From the NCBI GenBank assembly GCA_035455185.1, contig DATIFQ010000364.1, positions 1 through 10,236 on the forward strand: a DNA stretch of 10,236 nucleotides. Direction: 5' to 3'. Below the pieces are notes generated by a model. That model had not been told where the DNA came from and did not search any database. It was given only the letters and a program-made list of their open reading frames with translations. The stretch is from JAEHDI01 sp035455185 (lineage in GTDB: Bacteria; Acidobacteriota; Terriglobia; Bryobacterales; Bryobacteraceae). Made by a program: the position numbers and the translations under genes. Positions 1 to 5,103 of the stretch are shown in pieces (the stretch's first letter is position 1; every line of letters begins with the position of its first letter).

Positions 1-2
1 CG

Positions 3-212
3 GCCGCGGGGCTGTTCAAGTCATTCTCTGTCACCGAAAGATTGCGGATGCGAATGGAAGTCACTTACACGAATATTGCGAATCATCCGAACTTCTACCC
101 TCCCGAGACTTTCGTCGACACCCCGGTCAGCTTCGGTAAGACCGCGTCAGTACAGGGCCAGGAGAACTCGGGCAACCGTGTGGGCCAGGTAGGAGCACGG
201 CTGGATTGGTAG
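3..212 (+). CDS. TonB-dependent receptor, C-terminal end (partial, begins outside the window)
   Basis: Reading in frame from base 3 gives 69 residues and a TAG at 210-212 with no internal stop. The peptide begins AAGLFKSFSVTERLRM, continues through TNIANHPNF and ends with GNRVGQVGARLDW. This matches the last beta strands of the large acidobacterial TonB-dependent receptors (carboxypeptidase-regulatory domain, plug, barrel): a 'GLFK.F..TE..R...E.TN..NHPNF' block, then a terminal strand ending in an aromatic residue, as expected for an outer-membrane barrel recognised by BAM. Such receptors import large or scarce substrates using TonB energy; the substrate cannot be told from this piece. The last 118 bp are also read on the other strand by the neighbouring gene. 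A near copy of the last 60 bp recurs at 1204-1263. The family call rests on recalled family patterns, without a search. Confidence 0.85.
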   Translation, partial: AAGLFKSFSVTERLRMRMEVTYTNIANHPNFYPPETFVDTPVSFGKTASVQGQENSGNRVGQVGARLDW

Positions 213-1018
213 GGCTTGGCGGGCTCTTCCCCGCCCGGGCCCAGCGCGGTAATCAAAATCTGCAACGGCATCGAGTACTGGCCTTCGTGAGTCTCGCCAT
301 TCCCGCCCTTCCCCTTCTTATGCAGAGTAGCGCGCTCGTAGGACGCCGGATACACGGAGTCAACCAGTTCACCATCCACAATCCATTGCGCCGTATTACT
401 CAACGACCATGGCAGCGACGGGTTTGGCGGTGGCATGTAATGTATGCTCACCCACGACGTCTCCACCGGCAGGTTGCTGTCGGGCAGAATGCCGCCGTGT
501 ATGTCAGGGATACAAACTAAATCTCCCGGGCACGCCCCTGCATCCGGGAGAAGCCGCAGATGGTGTGTGTAGCCGTCCGGGGCCGGGAACTGGCTGGCCA
601 TGCTGGTGTAGAAATACGGATCTGTAGATCCCAGGATGTTTCGCACGTTGAAAAAAGCCTGGCTTTGGAAGGGCACGCCTCCCGCAAACGACGGCGACGG
701 GTTCACGATGTTGGAATTCGGAAAGGGATTAGGGACCCGGATCCAGACGGAACGCTTCGAGCGGGCGAGCGCCAGTGTGGCGGCATTGGTGCCTGCACAG
801 CGGTGGATGAGTGCATTGCCGATGCCGTCTTTTCCATTCTCATACGGTTTTGTTGGGTCATCGTTCCATATTGCCGCCGAGGCCACCGTGGTGCTCAAGA
901 ACGTGTAACTGATCGGAATGTCCTGGCACTGACTTTTGGCCGCCGTCGAGCTGCGGGTTTGCGCCGACGCCACCGTCAGGGCAGCCATTGCCGTCATCAC
1001 GAGAACGGATGTTCCCAT
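95..1018 (-). CDS. Secreted protein of unknown function (307 aa)
   Basis: I do not recognise the family. The chosen start is the ATG at 1016-1018, which opens a hydrophobic leader (MGTSVLVMTAMAALTVASAQ) with an A-S-A signal-peptidase site at residues 17-19. The leader has no basic residue before the core, and the ribosome site is weak (GGTTGGAAAAA). The open frame continues upstream to a TTG at 1108, but that stretch is antisense to a receptor remnant and is unlikely to be translated. The mature part has five Cys (31, 74, 163, 169, 289), many Pro, Ser and Asn residues, and no repeats or membrane segments, which suggests a folded exported protein. The last 38 or so residues are antisense to the receptor end at 95-212, so the native C-terminus may have been replaced or simply overlaps. 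The gene lies between two copies of the same receptor 3' end. Confidence 0.7.
   Translation of the reverse strand: MGTSVLVMTAMAALTVASAQTRSSTAAKSQCQDIPISYTFLSTTVASAAIWNDDPTKPYENGKDGIGNALIHRCAGTNAATLALARSKRSVWIRVPNPFPNSNIVNPSPSFAGGVPFQSQAFFNVRNILGSTDPYFYTSMASQFPAPDGYTHHLRLLPDAGACPGDLVCIPDIHGGILPDSNLPVETSWVSIHYMPPPNPSLPWSLSNTAQWIVDGELVDSVYPASYERATLHKKGKGGNGETHEGQYSMPLQILITALGPGGEEPAKPYQSSRAPTWPTRLPEFSWPCTDAVLPKLTGVSTKVSGG
153..212 (+). repeat. 60-bp direct repeat, copy A (receptor 3' end)
   Basis: The last 60 bp of the receptor gene, from CAGGGCCAGGAG to the TAG stop, recur at 1204-1263 in the same orientation, 1,051 bp away, with four mismatches. All four fall at third codon positions and keep the amino acid (Arg, Gly, Ala, Arg). 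Copy A belongs to the apparently intact gene. Confidence 0.9.
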
Positions 1019-1044
1019 CTGTGTTTTTCCAACCAGTAACTCTG

Positions 1045-1263
1045 CCCCCCAAGGACGTGGGAAGATTCGGAAATGCCGGCGTGGGGATTCTGCGCGGACC
1101 GGGTACAATCGCCGTGGCCGGCGGGCTGCCCAACCACCCGAATTTCGCCGCGCCCGAGTTCTTTGCCGACCGTCCAGGGAGCTTCGGCAAGATCTTTTCG
1201 GTGCAGGGCCAGGAGAACTCGGGCAACCGCGTGGGCCAGGTAGGTGCTCGACTGGATTGGTAG
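1045..1263 (+). pseudogene. TonB-dependent receptor remnant (C-terminal fragment with internal deletion)
   Basis: In frame with the TAG at 1261-1263, this stretch reads PPKDVGRFGNAGVGILRGPG, then TIAVAGGL, then PNHPNFAAPEFF, and ends GNRVGQVGARLDW. These are the last strands of an acidobacterial TonB-dependent receptor, including the 'GRFGNAGVGIL.GPGT' block that precedes the final strands. Compared with the intact end at 3-212, 22 residues between GL and NHPNF are replaced by one Pro: a clean in-frame loss of 63 bp near 1129. Nothing upstream continues the barrel or plug, because the start of the secreted-protein gene lies at 1018 on the other strand. The frame stays open to an ATG at 988, but I regard this as a relic of a second receptor gene, not a 91-residue protein. 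It may now carry the promoter of the divergent secreted gene. Confidence 0.75.
1204..1263 (+). repeat. 60-bp direct repeat, copy B (receptor remnant 3' end)
   Basis: Partner of the repeat at 153-212, ending at the same codon (TGG TAG). Similarity continues upstream more weakly (SFGKIFSV against SFGKTASV). The purely synonymous differences point to two paralogous receptor genes that were both under selection before this one was truncated, not to a fresh copy. Confidence 0.9.
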
Positions 1264-1268
1264 TTGGC

Positions 1269-1303
1269 TTGTGGGTTGTGGTCTGTCGCTTGTGGCCTGT
1301 GGT
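1269..1303. repeat. Heptanucleotide tandem repeat, about 5 units
   Basis: Five successive 7-bp units begin at 1269, 1276, 1283, 1290 and 1297: TTGTGGG, TTGTGGT, CTGTCGC, TTGTGGC, CTGTGGT (consensus YTGTGGN). They start 6 bp after the receptor remnant's stop codon, in the 101-bp spacer before the convergent TPR gene. The rest of that spacer holds a small direct repeat, TTCCGGACCTC (1334-1344) and TTCGGGACCTC (1354-1364), and no clear hairpin terminator. Confidence 0.6.
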
Positions 1304-1364
1304 CGAAAGAACTTGGCTAATCTCGCGAGCTTCTTCCGGACCTCGGGCGACACTTCGGGACCTC

Positions 1365-2276
1365 CTACCTTGGCATTGTGATTAGGCCCTGCGTTTCCCA
1401 ATCGTCGAGCTGTTGCAGGACCGTATGAGCCGCGCGGGAGGACGGCTGCAATTGAACCAAGCGGCGGTACTCAACTTCGGCAGAACGGAAGTCTCCCTTT
1501 GCGGCAAATATTTGTCCCCGCATCAAGTGAATACCGGGGTACGAGCGTTCTCCTCCAAGCTCCACAATTGCGCGAATCGATTCCTCTGTAATCGCGGTGT
1601 CGCCCAGATTGTAGTTAGCCACTGCGCGATAGTAATGTGCTTCGATAAGGTCCGGGTTGAGACTGACAGCCCAGCCGGCGAATTCCGCGGCCTCTCGAAA
1701 CCGCCCGACCTCCAGTTCCATCAAAGCCAAGGGTGCATAGGCAGACGGGTACTTGGGGTCCGCTCCCAGAGCCCGCAGGAAGGCTTCTCGTGCCGCCTCA
1801 TTTTGACGGAGAGCCAATCGAGTTTCTCCGAGCAGGTACCAGGCGGCAGCGAATTGCGGATATAGCGCAACCGCCGTCGTGAGTTCACGTGCCGCGGTGG
1901 AGACTCTCGGTTTCTTTCTTGTCAGGTTTCTTCGGGCCTTTTCATAAGCTCGTTCAGCATTCTTCGGTGCTGCGAGCGTGGTGAAGCTGACGAGGTCGCC
2001 TTGATGGAGAGTGCGCGGAGCATGTTCCAGATTTGGCGGGCGCTGTAATGAATCCGGCGGGCTGCAGTCCGATGGGAGGGATACGCTGGCATCAGTCAAT
2101 GCAACGGTGGGGTCCAGTTTGCAGGGCTCAGAGGTTAACACAGAAGTGTTACTTGAGCTTACTCGCCGCCCTCCGGTTTGTGCCGGCATAGATGCGCTTC
2201 CCAACAGCAGGATAACCATTGCCGGGAACGCAATTCCGGGAGTTCTTTTCGGGTCGTTCAACGTAGTCTTTTGCAT
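1365..2276 (-). CDS. Secreted tetratricopeptide-repeat protein (303 aa)
   Basis: The start is the ATG at 2274-2276, directly behind a strong ribosome site (GGAAGGAGGGGTA). A GTG 24 bp further out, at 2300, is less likely because the Shine-Dalgarno sequence would then lie inside the gene. Residues 1-33 form a signal peptide (basic start, core AMVILLLGSASMPAQ). A low-complexity, Ser/Pro-rich stretch with two Cys (52, 71) follows to about residue 104. Residues 105-287 are TPR helices: the blocks AAAWYLLGETRLALRQNEAA, PSAYAPLALMELEVGRFREA, EAHYYRAVANYNLGD and GIHLMRGQIFAAKGDFRSAE show the usual W/Y-LG-Y-A-P spacing, about four to five repeats. TPR arrays bind peptides or partner proteins; this one should do so in the periplasm. 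No enzyme domain is visible. It is divergent from the kinase operon and shares its upstream region, so co-regulation is possible. Confidence 0.85.
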   Translation of the reverse strand: MQKTTLNDPKRTPGIAFPAMVILLLGSASMPAQTGGRRVSSSNTSVLTSEPCKLDPTVALTDASVSLPSDCSPPDSLQRPPNLEHAPRTLHQGDLVSFTTLAAPKNAERAYEKARRNLTRKKPRVSTAARELTTAVALYPQFAAAWYLLGETRLALRQNEAAREAFLRALGADPKYPSAYAPLALMELEVGRFREAAEFAGWAVSLNPDLIEAHYYRAVANYNLGDTAITEESIRAIVELGGERSYPGIHLMRGQIFAAKGDFRSAEVEYRRLVQLQPSSRAAHTVLQQLDDWETQGLITMPR

Positions 2277-2339
2277 TACCCCTCCTTCCAGAACAGCCAC
2301 AGTCTAGCCGCATCACCGCTGGCAAGTCGTTAGGGCCCG

Positions 2340-2457
2340 GTCAAGATTTCGTCATGTTTCTGTATGGGCAGGAGCCTGGTGTATCTTGACGGAAATTTGA
2401 CACTCCACGGCTGAGAAACTCGGTTACACTCCTTAGAAGCAGGCTACTTTGACGAAA
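2340..2457. promoter_or_regulatory. Putative operator/promoter region between TPR gene and kinase operon
   Basis: Within the 204-bp divergent spacer, GTCAAGATTTCGTCA (2340-2354) and TGACGGAAATTTGAC (2387-2401) are inverted copies of each other, matching at 12 of 15 positions, with centres 47 bp apart. Each holds two GTCA/TGAC half-sites 11 bp apart, the one-turn spacing that OmpR-type winged-helix dimers prefer. A third TGACGAAA lies at 2450-2457, so the octamer TGACGRAA occurs three times. A perfect -35-like TTGACA lies at 2397-2402 inside the second site, but the nearest -10-like element (TACACT, 2425-2430) is 22 bp away, too far for a standard sigma-70 promoter. Autoregulation by the response regulator encoded downstream is an inference. 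Confidence 0.4.
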
Positions 2458-2480
2458 GTGGCCGACAAAGGCGCCGGGCG

Positions 2481-4451
2481 ATGAGGCTTCCGAAGACGGG
2501 TACGCGGTGGTGGTGGGCGTTCGCCGTGTGCATCGCGGCGCCGGCACTGGTGCTGGCGATTCTCGGGGTACGGACCATCGATCTGGAACGGGTCGAGCAG
2601 CGGCAAGGGATCGAGTCCCAACAGCGCCAGACCGCGTTGCTGGCGGATACCACCCTGTCGGCGGCGCTGTCCCGCATCCAAGAAAACCTGCTCCGGCAGG
2701 ATCCGGACCCAGCGGCCGGCGCACCGTCGTTCTCTCTGGATGACCAAGGCGTGCTGATTTTTCGCCGAGATCGAGTCTACTTCGCGGAGACCGGCAATGA
2801 GCCACCCGAGGCCCGCGTTGCCGTTCCGCCAGCGGTGGCGGCCTCCGTGGACGAGGCTTTGGCCGCCGAGGCGCGGGCGGAGTTTCCGCGCGCCATCGCG
2901 ATCTATCAGCGCATCGGCAAAAATCCCCAACTGGGGGCTTGGGCCGGACTCGCGCTGGCGCGGCTCCGGGTTCGCCAGCAACCACACGGTTTTCTCGACT
3001 GGATCAAGGAACTGGCGCCCGGCGGCCAGGATTCGCTTTCCCCGGAGGGTGTGCCGGTGATGCTCCTCGCCACAGGCTATGTAACCCGGCTGCCCCTGGG
3101 GGATGCCGCGGCTTGCGGCCCATTCCTCGCTGATGTGTTGGCGCAGTTGCGCGCCGGGCGCTGGTGGCTCAGCTATCACCAGAGAAAGCTGTACGACGCC
3201 GAACTGCGAACTGCAATCGCGACCATAGGGGGCGTTGCCCCAGGGGGGGACGCGCGACTGGTCGAAATAGCCGCCGTCGAGCGCATTGTGCGCCAAACCG
3301 CTCCCTTCGGCCACGAGGGCGCACCTCACCCACCCGCACAGGCTGGCAGGTCAGGGCTGTCTTGGACGGAATTAGATGGGTATGAGCCACTCCTTCTGAT
3401 CACACGAGAACGGGCCGGAGTCGCGCTTTCTGGCCAGCGGTTGACCGGCTTCTTGCAGACCAGGCTGGGCCACATCCACAAGACCGTGCCCTACCCGATC
3501 GCTGTGGCGGACTCCTCCGGGCACCTCTTGTGGGGCGATGCCACAGCCCTCAAGGGGAAAGCCTCCTTTCCGCTCCGAGTTCTATTTGGGTGGGAGTTCC
3601 ATGCCGGCGAATACGCACCAGGCAACGAAAGACGCCAGTTTCTTTGGTATGCCTTTCTGGCGCTTCTGCTGATGACACTGGCGTTTGGATTAGCAGCGAC
3701 GATCCGAATTGTGAAGCGCGAGCTGGAACTGGCCAGGCTACAGGCTGAGTTCGCCGCCAGCGTGACCCACGAGTTCAAGAGTCCCATCGCGGGCATTCGT
3801 CTCCTGCTGGAGCGAATCACCGGCGGGCACGTGCTCGACAAAGCGACCATCCGCGAATACCAGCACACTGCCCAGAGGGAAACCGATCGTTTGGAGCGCC
3901 TTGTCAACCGGCTGCTCGAAACACACCGGATTCAGTCCGGGGAAAAGCGCTATCAGTTCGCTCCGCATTGCATCATCGACATCGTGGAGACTGCGGTTGC
4001 CCACTTCAGTCCACAAGCTGGAGCCAAGCGCATCACGGTGACATTGAAGACTGACGATGTGCTGCGCGAGATCGACCTGGATCGGACGTCGATTCAGGAT
4101 TCGATCGAGAATCTGCTTGACAATGCCATCAAATACTCGCCGCCGGACACGAATATCGAGGTCTCGGTGGAGCATGGTGCGAAGGAGCTGCGCGTCTGTG
4201 TCCGCGATCAGGGCATTGGAATCGAGACGGCCGATCTGCCGCGCATCTTCGACCGGTTCTATCGGGGACGGCGCGGCGAGCAGCAATCGGTGCGGGGTAC
4301 AGGCCTTGGCCTCGCGCTGGTCAAGGCGGTGGCGGAAGGCCACGGGGGTTCGGTGACGGTGAAGAGCGCGCCCGGGCAGGGATCCGAGTTTTGCCTGTGC
4401 ATCCCGATCCGGGAGGAGGAAACCTATGTCCCGAGTCTTGATCGTGGATGA
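2481..4451 (+). CDS. Membrane sensor histidine kinase (656 aa)
   Basis: This is a transmembrane two-component kinase that autophosphorylates on His and passes the phosphate to the regulator encoded next. A first membrane segment spans about residues 10-30 (WWAFAVCIAAPALVLAILGV). An extracytoplasmic sensor of about 355 residues follows that I cannot assign to a known domain; near 121-165 it has an Ala-rich, TPR-like helical stretch (FPRAIAIYQRI, AWAGLALARL). The second membrane segment lies at about 388-408. The HisKA domain follows with the H-box SVTHEFKSPI, phospho-acceptor His430. The ATPase domain has an N-box NLLDNAIKYSP (Asn548), a G1 box DQGIGI (Asp576), an F-box IFDRFYRG and a G2 box GTGLGLAL (606-613), so all catalytic elements are present. 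The ATG at 2481 has only a weak ribosome site. The 3' end overlaps the regulator gene by 26 bp. Confidence 0.93.
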   Translation: MRLPKTGTRWWWAFAVCIAAPALVLAILGVRTIDLERVEQRQGIESQQRQTALLADTTLSAALSRIQENLLRQDPDPAAGAPSFSLDDQGVLIFRRDRVYFAETGNEPPEARVAVPPAVAASVDEALAAEARAEFPRAIAIYQRIGKNPQLGAWAGLALARLRVRQQPHGFLDWIKELAPGGQDSLSPEGVPVMLLATGYVTRLPLGDAAACGPFLADVLAQLRAGRWWLSYHQRKLYDAELRTAIATIGGVAPGGDARLVEIAAVERIVRQTAPFGHEGAPHPPAQAGRSGLSWTELDGYEPLLLITRERAGVALSGQRLTGFLQTRLGHIHKTVPYPIAVADSSGHLLWGDATALKGKASFPLRVLFGWEFHAGEYAPGNERRQFLWYAFLALLLMTLAFGLAATIRIVKRELELARLQAEFAASVTHEFKSPIAGIRLLLERITGGHVLDKATIREYQHTAQRETDRLERLVNRLLETHRIQSGEKRYQFAPHCIIDIVETAVAHFSPQAGAKRITVTLKTDDVLREIDLDRTSIQDSIENLLDNAIKYSPPDTNIEVSVEHGAKELRVCVRDQGIGIETADLPRIFDRFYRGRRGEQQSVRGTGLGLALVKAVAEGHGGSVTVKSAPGQGSEFCLCIPIREEETYVPSLDRG

Positions 4452-5100
4452 CGAGCCTGCGATCGTCATTCCCGTCCGCGACGAACTGGCCTTCGAGGGC
4501 CTGGAGGTCGCGTGCGCGGAGGACGGGCCGAGCGGGCTAAAGGCCGCGCTCGAGATGCGGCCGGATGTCCTGCTGCTCGATGTGATGCTGCCGGGCATGA
4601 ACGGGTTTGACATTTGCCGCAAGCTGCGCCCCGAGCTGCCCGAGATGTGGATCATTCTGCTGACCGTGCGCGGGCAGGAGGTGGATCGGGTGACAGGCTT
4701 CGAGGCGGGAGCAGACGACTACGTGGTGAAGCCCTTCTCACTGCGCGAGCTGATGGCGCGGGTCCGCGTGGGGTTGCGACGCAAGACCCCTGCTAACCAT
4801 CAGCGGGTCTACAAATTCGGCGATGTCGAGATCGACCTGCGCTCGCGCACCGTCAAGAGGACCGGCCGTGACGTTCCGGTGACGCGCAAAGAATTTGAGA
4901 TCCTGGCGCTGCTGGCGCGCCGCCCGGGTGAAGTGATCCCGCGCGACGAGTTCTGCGATCTCATTTGGGGGCCGGATGTATTCGTCACCCAGCGGGTGAT
5001 CGACACTCACATCGCGTCCCTGCGAAAGAAGATCGAGCCGGAGCCCGACGAACCACAGCACATCTTCAGCGTGCGCGGCGTCGGATACAAGCTGGGGTAA
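4426..5100 (+). CDS. OmpR/PhoB-family response regulator (224 aa)
   Basis: This is a DNA-binding response regulator of normal length for the family. The receiver domain (about 1-118) has the acidic pair Asp8/Asp9, the phospho-acceptor Asp52 in LLLDVMLPGMNG, the switch Thr80 and the conserved Lys102 in VVKPF. The C-terminal winged-helix domain (about 126-224) shows VTRKEFEILALLARRPGEVI, then VIDTHIASLRKKIE and the closing VRGVGYKLG, all typical of OmpR/PhoB trans_reg_C domains. The ATG at 4426 is preceded by a strong ribosome site, GGGAGGAGG, that lies inside the kinase reading frame. With the 26-bp overlap this indicates translational coupling and a cognate pair. The likely targets are the TGAC-rich sites in front of the operon, but this is inferred from spacing alone. 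Confidence 0.95.
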   Translation: MSRVLIVDDEPAIVIPVRDELAFEGLEVACAEDGPSGLKAALEMRPDVLLLDVMLPGMNGFDICRKLRPELPEMWIILLTVRGQEVDRVTGFEAGADDYVVKPFSLRELMARVRVGLRRKTPANHQRVYKFGDVEIDLRSRTVKRTGRDVPVTRKEFEILALLARRPGEVIPRDEFCDLIWGPDVFVTQRVIDTHIASLRKKIEPEPDEPQHIFSVRGVGYKLG

Positions 5101-5103
5101 GCT

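Noticed and set aside
560..1039. 159-codon + strand frame opposite the secreted protein
   Set aside because: No leader, domain or ribosome site; the opposite strand has a signal peptide and better composition.
858..1226. 122-codon - strand frame starting MPEFSWPCTEKILP
   Set aside because: Its N-terminal part resembles the tail of the secreted protein only because both are antisense to homologous receptor ends. The remainder is out of frame with the real gene.
997..1401. 134-codon - strand frame starting MGNAGPNHNAKVGG
   Set aside because: It overlaps the TPR gene end in another frame, the heptamer repeat and the receptor remnant antisense. No domain or start signal.
2397..2430. TTGACA...TACACT as a sigma-70 promoter for the kinase operon
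   Set aside because: The 22-bp spacing is well outside the usual 16-18 bp. TTGACA is better explained as part of the repeated TGAC element, or as a -35 that depends on an activator.
2433..3329. 298-codon - strand frame opposite the kinase sensor
   Set aside because: It covers the divergent spacer and the kinase N-terminus and shows no family pattern. The kinase frame has a membrane segment and joins the HisKA core.
3738..4655. 305-codon - strand frame across the kinase 3' half and regulator start
   Set aside because: Antisense of the kinase catalytic core and receiver domain. It has Ser/Arg-rich low-order sequence and no ribosome site or domain of its own.
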